Source: Anaeromyxobacter dehalogenans 2CP-C (GTDB lineage Bacteria; Myxococcota; Myxococcia; Myxococcales; Anaeromyxobacteraceae). From it: a stretch of DNA of 64,000 nucleotides. The DNA lies in assembly GCF_000013385.1 (NCBI RefSeq), contig NC_007760.1, forward strand, positions 1,296,001 through 1,360,000, given 5' to 3'. The position numbers were made by a program, and so were the translations under genes. The notes beneath the pieces are model-generated. The model worked only from the letters and a program-made list of their open reading frames with translations, was not told the origin of the DNA and searched no databases. Position 1 is the first letter of the stretch, and every line of letters starts with the position of its first letter. Below, piece by piece: positions 56,147-64,000 of the stretch.

Positions 56147-56425
56147 ATGGCCGAAGAGCTGGACGACCTGACGAAGTTCGAGGCGAAGGGCACGTCCCAC
56201 CACCTGCCGGTGGGCTGGCTGGCGCTGTTCTGGGGGCTGATCGTCTTCGGCGCCTACTACTACTGGGCGTACAGCCCTGCGCTGGGCGGCTGGTCGCAGG
56301 CGAAGGACCTCGAGACGGGGGGCGCCAGCTCCGGCGCGAACCTGCTCTGGACCATCGCGTTCACCGCCGTCCCGGCGCTGGTGGCGATCTGGATGGGCCT
56401 CACGCAGAAGAAGAAGGCGCGCTAG
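56147..56425 (+). CDS. CcoP N-terminal-like membrane anchor without heme domain
   Basis: A 92-residue membrane protein. The first part, LTKFEAKGTSHHLPVGWLALFWGLIVFGAYYYWAYSP, looks like the N-terminal segment of CcoP (FixP_N). It has a second membrane segment (LLWTIAFTAVPALVAIWMGLTQ) and ends with a basic tail. It contains no CxxCH motif. Because the cytochrome c domain normally found on CcoP is fused to CcoO instead, this small protein probably replaces the membrane part of CcoP. ATG at 56147, 10 bp after ccoO. The assignment rests on position and weak similarity. Confidence 0.68.
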   Translation: MAEELDDLTKFEAKGTSHHLPVGWLALFWGLIVFGAYYYWAYSPALGGWSQAKDLETGGASSGANLLWTIAFTAVPALVAIWMGLTQKKKAR

Positions 56426-56436
56426 CGGAGGGCCCG

Positions 56437-56583
56437 ATGGGAAGCCAGGAGCTCGCCTACACGGTCTTCGGCGGCACGATGTGCGTGGCGCTGCTGGGGA
56501 TCATCGTCTTCTACTACTCGCGGAGGCGGAAGGACCGGGTGGAGGAGGCGAAGTACAAGATGCTCGAGGATGACGACGACTAG
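56437..56583 (+). CDS. CcoQ-like small subunit
   Basis: A 48-residue protein: a short N-terminus (MGSQELAYTVFGG), one membrane helix (TMCVALLGIIVFYYS), then a basic-acidic tail (RRRKDRVEEAKYKML and four Asp). It begins 11 bp after the anchor gene with GGAGG upstream of its ATG, and overlaps ccoG by 14 bases. Size, topology and place suit CcoQ (FixQ), which stabilises cbb3 oxidase. It was identified by direct reading, as it is short. The same YKMLEDDDD-like ending occurs in CcoS at 61689 (YRMLDDDDE), so it could instead be a CcoS-like protein. Confidence 0.72.
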   Translation: MGSQELAYTVFGGTMCVALLGIIVFYYSRRRKDRVEEAKYKMLEDDDD

Positions 56584-57799
56584 GCGGTTCCAGAGGTGGC
56601 GGCGCATCGCGGGGGCAGCCCAGGCACTCATCGTGCTGGGGCTGCCCTTCGTGTCCGTCGGCGGCGAGAGCGCCCTGCGGCTCGACGTGCCCGCGGGCCG
56701 CCTGCACGCGTTCGGCGCCTCGTACGGCGTGGACGAGATGTTCGTGGTGCTCGCCGCCACGCTCGCGCTCACCGCCGCGCTCCTGCTCGTGACGCTGCTG
56801 TTCGGCCGCGTCTGGTGCGGGTGGTCGTGCCCGCAGACGCTGCTCGGCGACCTCACCGCCTGGGTGGAGCCGGAGCGCCGCAAGCGCCCGCGCCGCTGGC
56901 GGCGGCCGCTCGGCTTCGCGGCGGTGGCGATCGTGTCCGCGGTCGCCTCGGCCAACCTGGTCTGGTACTTCGTGCCGCCGGGGGAGTTCTTCCGGCGGCT
57001 GGCCGCGGGGGCCCTCGGCCCGGTGGTGGCCGGCTCCTGGGCGGCCGGGTTCGCGGTGCTGTTCCTCGACCTCGCCTTCCTGCGGCAGCGCTTCTGCGCC
57101 ACCGCCTGTCCGTACGCGAAGCTGCAGGGCGTCCTGTTCGACCGCAGCACGCTGGTGGTGGCCTACGACGCCGGGCGCGCCGCCGACTGCGTGGACTGCG
57201 GCGCCTGCGTGCGGGTGTGCCCCACCGGCATCGACATCCGGCACGGGCTGCAGATGGAGTGCATCGCCTGCGCGGCGTGCATCGACGCGTGCGAGCCGGT
57301 GATGCGCAGGCTGCGGCGCGCGCCGGACCTCGTCGGCTACTTCTACGGCGAGCCCGGCGGGCGGCCGCGCCTGGCCCGCCCCGCGGCCCTGCTGCTCGCC
57401 GGCGTCACCGCGGCCACGCTGGCGGTGCTGGTCGCGACCGTGGCCGGGCGCGCGCCGCTCGGGCTCACGGTGCTCGGCGACGAGGCCTACGCTCCGCGCC
57501 GCACGCCCGACGGCAGGGTGCTGAACGCGCTCTCGGTCGGGCTCGAGAACCGCGGCCGGCGGCCGGTGGAGGTGGAGCTGGCGCTGGAGCCGGGCGCCGG
57601 CGCCGAGGCCGAGCTGCGCCCGGCGCGCGTCGCGCTCGCCGCCGGCGAGCGCCGCCGGGTGCGCGTGCTCGCCGCCGTGCGCGGGCTGCCGGACGGGCGC
57701 AGCGCGGCCCGCGTCGTCGCCCGCCCGCTGCCGGAGGGCGCCGCCCCCGGCGAGCTCGCCTCGGCGGCCGTCTCCCTCGTCGCACCGGAGGTGAAGTGA
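56570..57799 (+). CDS. ccoG: CcoG, cbb3 oxidase assembly ferredoxin-like membrane protein
   Basis: A 409-residue membrane iron-sulfur protein of the CcoG/RdxA/FixG family, thought to reduce copper for delivery to the oxidase. It has several membrane segments, RVWCGWSCPQTLLGDL and FCATACPYAKLQGVLFD as the FixG signatures. Two ferredoxin-type clusters follow near residues 205-245 (CVDCGACVRVCP and CIACAACIDACEP). The C-terminal 110 residues (RRPVEVELALEPG, AALAAGERRRVRV) form the periplasmic Ig-like FixG_C domain. Starts inside the CcoQ-like gene and overlaps the next gene by GTGA. This tight packing suggests translational coupling. Confidence 0.95.
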   Translation: MTTTRRFQRWRRIAGAAQALIVLGLPFVSVGGESALRLDVPAGRLHAFGASYGVDEMFVVLAATLALTAALLLVTLLFGRVWCGWSCPQTLLGDLTAWVEPERRKRPRRWRRPLGFAAVAIVSAVASANLVWYFVPPGEFFRRLAAGALGPVVAGSWAAGFAVLFLDLAFLRQRFCATACPYAKLQGVLFDRSTLVVAYDAGRAADCVDCGACVRVCPTGIDIRHGLQMECIACAACIDACEPVMRRLRRAPDLVGYFYGEPGGRPRLARPAALLLAGVTAATLAVLVATVAGRAPLGLTVLGDEAYAPRRTPDGRVLNALSVGLENRGRRPVEVELALEPGAGAEAELRPARVALAAGERRRVRVLAAVRGLPDGRSAARVVARPLPEGAAPGELASAAVSLVAPEVK

Positions 57800-58593
57800 A
57801 GCCCGTCATCGCCCTCGCCGTCCTGGCCGCGCTCGGCGCGGTGGGCGGCACCATCTGGATCGGCAGCCTGGTCCGCGAGGACACCGTGGTGGCCCAGCCC
57901 TACGAGGAGGGGCTGGAGTACGACCGCGAGCGGCGCGGGCGCGAGGCGCTCGGCTGGAGCGTGGAGGTCGCGCCGGCGGCCGGTCCCGGCGCGCTCGCGT
58001 TCGCGCTCCGCGACCGCGCCGGCCGCCCGCTGGACGGCGCCGAGGTGGCGCTCACCGTGGGCCGGCCGGACAGCGGGCGCGGGCAGTGGACCGCCGCCGC
58101 GCGGCCGCGCGAGGGCGGCGGCTACGCGGCCGACCTGGCCTTCCCGGCGCCGGGGCCGTGGGAGATCCGCTTCGACGTGCGCCGCGGGACCGATCGCGTG
58201 CGCCTGACGCGCACGGTGGAGGCGCCCGCCGCCGCGCCCGCCTGCGACCTCGCCGCGGGGCCGTGCACCGTCGAGCTCGGCGGCGCCGCGGTGACGGTGG
58301 AGCTCGCGCCGCGCCCGCCGCGCGCGCTCGCCGACCTCCGGGTGCTCGCCGACGTCCGCGCCGGCGGCGCGCCGGTGGACGGCGCAGCGCTCTCGGTGCG
58401 CTTCGGCATGAAGGGCATGGAGATGTTCCCGGCCGAGGCGCGGCTCGCGCCGGCCGGCCCGGGGCGCTACCAGGGCCAGACCGTGCTGGTCCGCTGCCCG
58501 AGCGGCCGCACCGACTGGACCGCCACCGTGTCCCTCGCGCGCCCCGGCGCGCCGGGCGCCACCGCCGAGCTGGGGTTCAAGGCCGCCGAGTGA
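57796..58593 (+). CDS. CcoH/FixH-like protein
   Basis: A 265-residue membrane-anchored periplasmic protein. The GTG at 57796 overlaps the ccoG stop. An N-terminal anchor (IALAVLAALGAVGGTIWIGSLV) is followed by two Ig-like FixH domains: GWSVEVAPAAGPGALAFALRDRAGRPLDGAEVAL and VTVELAPRPPRALADLRVLADV. It retains MKGMEM in the second domain, which could bind copper. Normal CcoH is about 160 residues, so this one looks like a duplicated FixH domain. FixH proteins help assemble cbb3 oxidase. It overlaps the next gene by GTGA. Confidence 0.85.
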   Translation: MKPVIALAVLAALGAVGGTIWIGSLVREDTVVAQPYEEGLEYDRERRGREALGWSVEVAPAAGPGALAFALRDRAGRPLDGAEVALTVGRPDSGRGQWTAAARPREGGGYAADLAFPAPGPWEIRFDVRRGTDRVRLTRTVEAPAAAPACDLAAGPCTVELGGAAVTVELAPRPPRALADLRVLADVRAGGAPVDGAALSVRFGMKGMEMFPAEARLAPAGPGRYQGQTVLVRCPSGRTDWTATVSLARPGAPGATAELGFKAAE

Positions 58594-59261
58594 CCGCCGC
58601 GCTCGCCACCGCGCTCGCCACCGGGCTCCTCGGCGGCTTCGGCCACTGCCTCGGCATGTGCGGGCCGCTGGTGGGCGCGTTCGCGCTCGCGGCCGGGCCG
58701 CGCGGCACCGGGCGCGCGCTGCAGGGGCAGCTCGCGTACCACGCCGGGCGCATCACCACGTACGCGCTGGTCGGCGCGGCGATGGGGCTCACCGGCTCGT
58801 TCTTGAACCTGGCCGGACGGCTCGCCGGCGTGGCCGCGGTGGCCTCGGTGCTCGCCGGCGCGCTCATGATCGCGATGGGGCTGGGCGCGGCGGGGCTGAG
58901 CCTGACGGTGAAGCGGCTCGAGGCGCGCGCGGCCGGGCGCGTCTCGGCGCTGGCGCGCGGCCTGCTCGAGGGCGGCGGCGCGGGGCGGCTCTACCCGGTG
59001 GGCCTGGTGCTGGGGCTCCTGCCCTGCGGCCTCTCCTGGTCGCTGTTCGTGGGCGCGGCCGGCACCGGCAGCGCGGGGCAGGGCTTCCTGCTGGCGCTCG
59101 CGTTCGGGGTGGCGACGCTCCCGGCGCTGCTGCTGGCCGGGGCGGCGGCGACGCTGGTCGGCGCGCGCGCCCGCGGCGTCCTGTACCGGGCCGGCGGCGT
59201 GCTGGTGATCGCGCTCGGCGTCCTGTTCCTGCTGCGCGGGCTCGGCGTCGATGCGCTGTGA
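58590..59261 (+). CDS. TauE/SafE-type permease of the cco locus
   Basis: A 223-residue membrane protein with about six membrane segments, of the TauE/SafE-related group often found beside ccoI and ccoS. The GTG at 58590 overlaps the preceding stop. Landmarks are LGGFGHCLGMCGPLVGAFAL, with a CxxxC in the first helix that could bind copper, QLAYHAGRITTYALVGAAMG, and LGLLPCGLSWSLFVGAA. Its location suggests copper or thiol transport for oxidase assembly. It overlaps ccoI by 11 bases. Confidence 0.87.
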   Translation: MTAALATALATGLLGGFGHCLGMCGPLVGAFALAAGPRGTGRALQGQLAYHAGRITTYALVGAAMGLTGSFLNLAGRLAGVAAVASVLAGALMIAMGLGAAGLSLTVKRLEARAAGRVSALARGLLEGGGAGRLYPVGLVLGLLPCGLSWSLFVGAAGTGSAGQGFLLALAFGVATLPALLLAGAAATLVGARARGVLYRAGGVLVIALGVLFLLRGLGVDAL

Positions 59262-61674
59262 TCACTGCCTGCTCGAGTTCCCCGAGCGCGAGGCGGTCCG
59301 GGCCGAGGTGGCCGGGGCGCCGCGGGTGTTCTGCTGCGCGGGGTGCCGCGGCGTCTTCGAGCTGATCCAGGGGGAGGGGCTCGGCGCCTACTACGACAGC
59401 CGCCGCTGGACCGAGGTGGGCCCGCAGGCGGCGGGCGCGCTCGACCTGGCCGCGTTCCGCGAGGCGGTGCGCGAGGCGCACGGCGCGGCCGAGCTGGACG
59501 TGGCCATCGACGGCATCCGCTGCGCGTCCTGCGTCTGGCTGAACGAGAAGCTGCTGCAGCGGACGCCGGGCGTGCTCACGGCGCGGGTGAACTACGCCAC
59601 GCACCGGGCCCGCATCCGCTTCGACCCGGCGGCGGTCGGCCTGGAGCGCGTGCTCGGGCGCATCCAGGCCGCCGGCTACCAGCCCAAGCCGTGGTCCGAC
59701 GCGGAGCAGCTCCAGGCGCGGCGGGCCGAGGCGAAGGACCTGCTCGTCCGGCTCGGGACCGCGCTGTTCCTCGCCTCGCAGCTCATGATCTACCAGGCGG
59801 CCCTCTACGCCGGGTACTTCCAGGGCATCGACGCGCCGACGCGCCGGCTGATGGAGTGGATCTCGCTCGGCCTCACGCTGCCGGTGGTCTTCTACTCCGG
59901 CGCGCCGTTCCTGCGCGCCACCGGGCGCGGGCTGCGCCACCTGCGCTTCAACATGGACTCGCTGGTGGTGATCGGCTCGCTCTCCGCGCTCGCCTACAGC
60001 GTGTACGGCATGCTGCGCGGCGGCGAGGTCTACTTCGACACCGCCGCCATGATCCCGACGCTGGTGCTGGTCGGGCGCTACGTGGAGGCGGCGGCGAAGG
60101 GGCGCGCCTCCGAGGCGGTGGCGCGGCTCGCCAGCCTCGCGCCGCGCGAGGCCCGCCGGCTGGAGCCGGGCCCCGGCGGCCGCGCGGAGCGGCGGGCGGT
60201 CGCGGTCGCGGAGATCCGGCCGGGCGACCGGATCGAGGTCGTCCCGGGCGAGCGGATCCCGCTCGACGGCGTGGTGCGCGAGGGCGCCTCCGAGGTGGAC
60301 GAGTCGCTCGTGACCGGCGAGTCGCGCCCGGTGGCGAAGTCCGCGGGCGCCGCGGTGATCGGCGGCACCGTCAACCAGCACGGCGCGCTGGTCGTGGAGG
60401 TGACGCGGGTGGGCAAGGACACGGTGCTCGCCGGGATCGTCCGCGCGGTGGAGGAGGCGCAGGCGCAGAAGCCGCGCATCCAGGCGGTGGCGGACCGGGT
60501 GGTGGGCGGGTTCGTGCCGGCCATGCTGGTGCTGGCGGCGCTCACGGTCGTGGCCTGGCTCGCGCGCGGCGCGCCGGTCGAGCGGGCGCTCATGACCGGC
60601 ATCTCGGTGGTGGTGATCGCCTGCCCGTGCGCGCTGGGCCTCGCAACGCCCATCGCGGTGCTGATCTCGACCGGCCTCGCCAGCGCGCGCGGGCTGCTCG
60701 TGAAGGGCGGCGACGTGGTGGAGCGGGCGGGCCGCGCCACCGACGTCCTGCTCGACAAGACCGGGACGGTGACGCGCGGGCGCCCGGCGCTCCGCGCGCT
60801 CGTCCCGCTCGAGCCCGGGGTCGGCGCGGACGAGGCGCTGGCGCTGGCCGCGGCGGTGGAGCGGCGCAGCGAGCACCACGTCGGGCGGGCCGTGGCCGAG
60901 GCCGCGCGGGCGCTCCCGGCGGGCGCCGAGCCGGAGGCGGCCGGGTTCCGCGCGGTGCCCGGGCGCGGGGTCGTCGCCGAGGTGGGCGGCGCCGAGGTGC
61001 TGGTGGGCAACCGCACGCTGCTGGCGGAGCGCGGGGTGTCGCTCGCGCCGGAGGCGGACGCGCGGGCGCGCGAGCTGGAGGCGAGCGGCGACACGGTGGC
61101 GTTCCTGGCCCGCGGCGGCCGCCCGCTCGCGCTCGTGGCGGTGGCGGACCCGATCCGCGAGGAGGCCCCGGCGGCCATCGCGGCGCTGCGCGGGCTCGGG
61201 CTGCGCGTCGCGATCGTGAGCGGCGACGGCCGGATCACCACCGGCGCGGTGGCGGCGGCGCTCGGGGTCGAGGCGGTCGCCGAGGCCTCGCCGGTGCAGA
61301 AGCGCGAGGCGGTGGCGGCGCGGCAGCGGGAGGGACGGCGGGTGCTGTTCGCCGGCGACGGCATCAACGACGCGCCCGCGCTGACCCAGGCCGAGGTGGG
61401 CGCGGCCATGGGGCGCGGCACCGACGTCACCATGGAGAGCGCCGACGCGGTGCTGGTGCGGGACGACCTCCGGCTGCTGCCGGACCTGGTGCGGCTGTCG
61501 CGCCGGACCTACGCCGTCATCCGCCAGAACGTGTTCTGGGCGTTCTTCTACAACGCGGTCGCGATCCCGCTCGCCATGGCCGGCCTGCTCCACCCCATCG
61601 TCGCGGCCGGCGCCATGGCCGCCAGCTCGCTGTTCGTGGTCGCGAACTCGGCGCGGCTCCGGCGGGCCCTGTAA
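59251..61674 (+). CDS. ccoI: CcoI, heavy-metal P-type ATPase for cbb3 assembly
   Basis: An 807-residue copper P1B-type ATPase, the CcoI/CopA2 type that exports copper for the oxidase. The N-terminus has MRCDHC, a CCAGC cluster and an HMA domain (IDGIRCASCVWLNEKLL). Eight membrane segments follow. Functional motifs are TGES (actuator), CPC in VVIACPCALGLATP (metal-transport helix), DKTGTVTRG with the phosphorylated Asp, and GDGINDAPAL. The membrane end is FWAFFYNAVAIPLAMAG. It starts inside the upstream permease gene. With CcoG and CcoS it completes the assembly set. Confidence 0.96.
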   Translation: MRCDHCLLEFPEREAVRAEVAGAPRVFCCAGCRGVFELIQGEGLGAYYDSRRWTEVGPQAAGALDLAAFREAVREAHGAAELDVAIDGIRCASCVWLNEKLLQRTPGVLTARVNYATHRARIRFDPAAVGLERVLGRIQAAGYQPKPWSDAEQLQARRAEAKDLLVRLGTALFLASQLMIYQAALYAGYFQGIDAPTRRLMEWISLGLTLPVVFYSGAPFLRATGRGLRHLRFNMDSLVVIGSLSALAYSVYGMLRGGEVYFDTAAMIPTLVLVGRYVEAAAKGRASEAVARLASLAPREARRLEPGPGGRAERRAVAVAEIRPGDRIEVVPGERIPLDGVVREGASEVDESLVTGESRPVAKSAGAAVIGGTVNQHGALVVEVTRVGKDTVLAGIVRAVEEAQAQKPRIQAVADRVVGGFVPAMLVLAALTVVAWLARGAPVERALMTGISVVVIACPCALGLATPIAVLISTGLASARGLLVKGGDVVERAGRATDVLLDKTGTVTRGRPALRALVPLEPGVGADEALALAAAVERRSEHHVGRAVAEAARALPAGAEPEAAGFRAVPGRGVVAEVGGAEVLVGNRTLLAERGVSLAPEADARARELEASGDTVAFLARGGRPLALVAVADPIREEAPAAIAALRGLGLRVAIVSGDGRITTGAVAAALGVEAVAEASPVQKREAVAARQREGRRVLFAGDGINDAPALTQAEVGAAMGRGTDVTMESADAVLVRDDLRLLPDLVRLSRRTYAVIRQNVFWAFFYNAVAIPLAMAGLLHPIVAAGAMAASSLFVVANSARLRRAL

Positions 61675-61688
61675 GAGGAGGAGCGCCC

Positions 61689-61892
61689 ATGGGCACCCTC
61701 GGCTTCCTCATCGTCCTGTCGCTGTCGCTCGGGGTCGCCGCCTGGCTGTTCTTCCTCTGGTCGGTGAAGAGCGGCCAGTACGACGATCCGGAGGGTCCGA
61801 AGTACCGGATGCTGGACGACGACGACGAGCCGCGCGGCCGGCCGCAGCCCCCGCCGGCGCCGGAGGCGGGCGATCCGGACCGCGAGCGCTAG
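61689..61892 (+). CDS. ccoS: CcoS, cbb3-type oxidase assembly protein
   Basis: A 67-residue membrane protein with one helix (LGFLIVLSLSLGVAAWLFFLWSVK) followed by the CcoS signature SGQYDDPEGPKYRMLDDDDE. CcoS is required to insert the cofactors into cbb3 oxidase. The ATG at 61689 follows AGAGGAGGAG; the gene lies 14 bp after ccoI. The C-terminal 15 residues are Pro-rich and variable. It closes the cco locus. Confidence 0.93.
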   Translation: MGTLGFLIVLSLSLGVAAWLFFLWSVKSGQYDDPEGPKYRMLDDDDEPRGRPQPPPAPEAGDPDRER

Positions 61893-61978
61893 CGGGCGCC
61901 CGCTCGCTCCGGACCAATGTGGACCGGTCAGGTCCCGAAAAGCGGCGTGCTTCCGCGATGTTCGGCGGGTGGGCGCGG

Positions 61979-62007
61979 CTGACACCTGCATGCGGTCGTG
62001 CTATACG
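61979..62007 (+). promoter_or_regulatory. Sigma-70 promoter of acnB
   Basis: CTGACA (61979-61984), a 17-base spacer and TATACG (62002-62007) form one of the best promoters in the window. Transcription would start near 62014, giving a leader of about 47 bases before the GTG at 62061. AAGGAGGAG follows at the ribosome-binding position. Confidence 0.72.
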
Positions 62008-62060
62008 GCATCGCTTTTTCCGATCTTTCCACCCGCACCCAGATCCGAAGGAGGAGCCCT

Positions 62061-64000
62061 GTGATCGAGGCGTACCTGAAGCACGAGGCCGAGCGGAAGG
62101 CCCAGGGGATCCCGCCGAAGCCCCTCGACCCCGAGCAGACGAAGGGGCTGGTCCAGCTCCTCGAGGCGCCGCCGAAGGGCCAGGAGGCGTTCCTCCTCGG
62201 GCTGCTGCGCGACCGCGTGTCGCCCGGCGTGGACCCGGCCGCCGAGGTGAAGGCGAAGTTCCTCGCCGACGTGGTCTCCGGCGCGAAGAGGTGCCCGCTC
62301 GTCTCGCGCAAGGAGGCGGTGGAGCTGCTCGGCACGATGATGGGCGGCTACAACGTGCCGCCGCTCGTCGCCGCGCTGAAGGACGCGGAGCTGGCCGGCG
62401 CGGCCGCGAAGGCGCTCTCGCACACCACCTACGTCTACGCCGCGTTCGACGACGTGCTGGCGCTCTCCAAGACGAACGCCGCCGCGAAGTCGGTGGTGGA
62501 CGCCTGGGCCAAGGCCGAGTGGTTCTCGTCGCGCCCCGGCGTGCCCGAGACGGTCAAGGTCAAGATCTTCAAGGTGGACGGCGAGATCAACACCGACGAC
62601 TTCTCGCCCGCCGGCGACGCCTCCACCCGCCCGGACATCCCGCTCCACGCGCTGGCCATGGGCAAGACCCGCTTCCCGGGCGGCCTGAAGACCATCGCCG
62701 AGTTCCGCGCCCAGGGCTTCCAGGTCGCGTTCGTGGGCGACGTGGTCGGCACCGGCTCCTCCCGCAAGTCGGCCTGCAACTCGGTCCTGTGGGCCATCGG
62801 CGAGGACATCCCGTTCGTGCCGAACAAGCGGCGCGGCGGCGTGATCATCGGCGGCGTCATCGCCCCCATCTTCTTCAACACCGCGCAGGACTCGGGCGCG
62901 CTGCCCATCCGCACCGACGTCACGAAGCTGAAGACCGGCGACGTGGTGGTGATCGACACGAAGAAGGGCGAGGTCCGCACCGAGCAGGGCGAGGTGCTCT
63001 CCACCTTCAAGCTCGAGCCGGTCACCGTGCCGGACGAGTTCCGCGCCGGCGGCCGCATCCCGCTCATCATCGGGCGCGCGCTCACCGACAAGGCCCGCAA
63101 GGCGCTCGGGCTGAAGGAGATCGACCTGTTCGCGGTGGCGAAGAACCCGCAGCCGAAGGCCGGCCAGGGCTACTCGCTCGCGCAGAAGATGGTCGGCAAG
63201 GCGTGCGGCATCGCCGGCGCGCTGCCCGGCGGCTACTACGAGCCGAAGATGACCACGGTCGGCTCGCAGGACACCACCGGCCCGATGACCGCCGACGAGC
63301 TGAAGGAGCTCGCCTGCCTGAAGTTCCAGGCGCCCATGGTGATGCAGTCGTTCTGCCACACCGCGGCCTACCCGAAGCCGGCCGACGTGAAGATGCACGG
63401 CGCGCTGCCGTCCTTCATCCAGCAGCGCGGCGGCGTGGCGCTCCGCCCCGGCGACGGCGTGATCCACTCCTGGCTGAACCGCCTCCTGCTCCCCGACACG
63501 GTGGGCACCGGCGGCGACTCGCACACCCGCTTCCCCATCGGCATCTCCTTCCCGGCCGGCTCCGGCCTGGTGGCGTTCGGCGCGGCGCTCGGCTTCATGC
63601 CGCTCGACATGCCGGAGAGCGTGCTGGTGCGGTTCAAGGGCAAGCTCAACCCGGGCATCACGCTCCGTGACGTGGTGAACGCGATCCCGTACTGGGCCAT
63701 CAAGCAGGGCCTGCTGACCGTCCCGAAGAAGAACAAGAAGAACGTCTTCAACGGCCGGATCCTGGAGATGGAGGGCCTGCCCGACCTGACCGTGGAGCAG
63801 GCGTTCGAGCTGACCGACGCGGCGGCGGAGCGCAGCGCCGCGGCGGCCGCGGTGGACCTCTCGGAGAAGAGCGTCGCGACGTACCTCCGCTCCAACGTGG
63901 CGCTGATGCGGAAGATGATCGCCGACGGGTACGGCGACAAGGCGGCGCTGGAGGCGCGCATCTCGGCGGTGGAGGCCTGGCTCGCGAAGCCGGAGCTGCT
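62061..64000 (+). CDS. acnB: AcnB, bifunctional aconitate hydratase 2 (5' part)
   Basis: The iron-sulfur enzyme of the TCA cycle that converts citrate to isocitrate; AcnB also handles 2-methylisocitrate. The visible part is 646 residues; the family is about 860 long, so the C-terminal end lies beyond the right edge. GTG start 62061 with AAGGAGGAG 5 bases before it. The N-terminal HEAT-like domain has [17 protein letters not shown], characteristic of AcnB. Substrate-domain motifs are [26 protein letters not shown] and [14 protein letters not shown], and the first cluster-domain motif is [21 protein letters not shown]. Only part of the [4Fe-4S] Cys set is in view. Confidence 0.97.
   Translation, partial: MIEAYLKHEAERKAQGIPPKPLDPEQTKGLVQLLEAPPKGQEAFLLGLLRDRVSPGVDPAAEVKAKFLADVVSGAKRCPLVSRKEAVELLGTMMGGYNVPPLVAALKDAELAGAAAKALSHTTYVYAAFDDVLALSKTNAAAKSVVDAWAKAEWFSSRPGVPETVKVKIFKVDGEINTDDFSPAGDASTRPDIPLHALAMGKTRFPGGLKTIAEFRAQGFQVAFVGDVVGTGSSRKSACNSVLWAIGEDIPFVPNKRRGGVIIGGVIAPIFFNTAQDSGALPIRTDVTKLKTGDVVVIDTKKGEVRTEQGEVLSTFKLEPVTVPDEFRAGGRIPLIIGRALTDKARKALGLKEIDLFAVAKNPQPKAGQGYSLAQKMVGKACGIAGALPGGYYEPKMTTVGSQDTTGPMTADELKELACLKFQAPMVMQSFCHTAAYPKPADVKMHGALPSFIQQRGGVALRPGDGVIHSWLNRLLLPDTVGTGGDSHTRFPIGISFPAGSGLVAFGAALGFMPLDMPESVLVRFKGKLNPGITLRDVVNAIPYWAIKQGLLTVPKKNKKNVFNGRILEMEGLPDLTVEQAFELTDAAAERSAAAAAVDLSEKSVATYLRSNVALMRKMIADGYGDKAALEARISAVEAWLAKPEL

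Overview
The window is very GC-rich DNA with almost no non-coding space. Its gene content points to a myxobacterium (Myxococcota), most likely Anaeromyxobacter or a close relative: an MglA-type GTPase, a Pkn-type Ser/Thr kinase, HD-GYP and MCP signalling proteins, an FHA protein, ThyX instead of ThyA, a complete cbb3 oxidase locus and AcnB. The taxonomic call is inference from content and composition. Nothing looks like a prophage, IS element or CRISPR array.

Layout. 1-1183: 5' part of uvrA (minus strand). 1288-3218: two overlapping EamA/DMT transporter genes. 3219-5748: a multi-PAS histidine kinase with an apparent one-base frameshift near 5532. 6021-10034: a chalcone-isomerase-fold secreted protein, acyl-CoA dehydrogenase, cutA, a zinc-ribbon protein and a membrane Ser/Thr kinase. 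10039-12873: HD-GYP response regulator and rho. 13185-15689: an SppA-type peptidase with an N-terminal outer-membrane-barrel-like domain. 15786-23629: thyX, thioesterase, M13 peptidase lipoprotein, FHA protein, aldehyde dehydrogenase, Tat-exported phosphoesterase and a DUF1028 protein.

23705-25862 is a redox island: a peroxiredoxin without a resolving Cys, a small XRE regulator, then two adjacent genes that only make sense if an in-frame TGA is read as selenocysteine. These are a peroxiredoxin (Sec59) and a glycine/betaine/proline-reductase B family protein (Sec146-x-x-Cys). Both have a SECIS-like hairpin at the right distance after the TGA. 25916-41775 is mixed housekeeping and signalling: beta-propeller lipoprotein, DUF4388 protein, hemolysin III, MglA-like GTPase, Omp85-type barrel, argJ, a FliK-C-like orphan, tRNA-Cys, a methyltransferase followed by a decayed tandem copy of its own 3' end, an MCP, acyltransferase 3, a zinc alcohol dehydrogenase and a CxxC protein.

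41796-50756 (all minus strand) is a candidate lipid-biosynthesis operon. It holds an SDR, a HAD phosphatase, a LarA/DUF2088-like protein, a 1537-residue fusion (fatty-acyl reductase, acyl-AMP ligase, acyl carrier protein, PlsC acyltransferase) and a second SDR. The fusion resembles what I recall of ElbD, the multifunctional ether-lipid enzyme of Myxococcus. 50900-53435: a small membrane protein and a cytoplasmic molybdopterin oxidoreductase.

53683-61892 is a cbb3 cytochrome oxidase locus (ccoN, ccoO, CcoP-N-like, ccoQ-like, ccoG, ccoH-like, a TauE/SafE-type permease, ccoI, ccoS) with overlapping genes. Its unusual point is that the second cytochrome c domain is fused to CcoO while the CcoP membrane anchor is a separate heme-less polypeptide. 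62061-64000: 5' part of acnB behind a good sigma-70 promoter.
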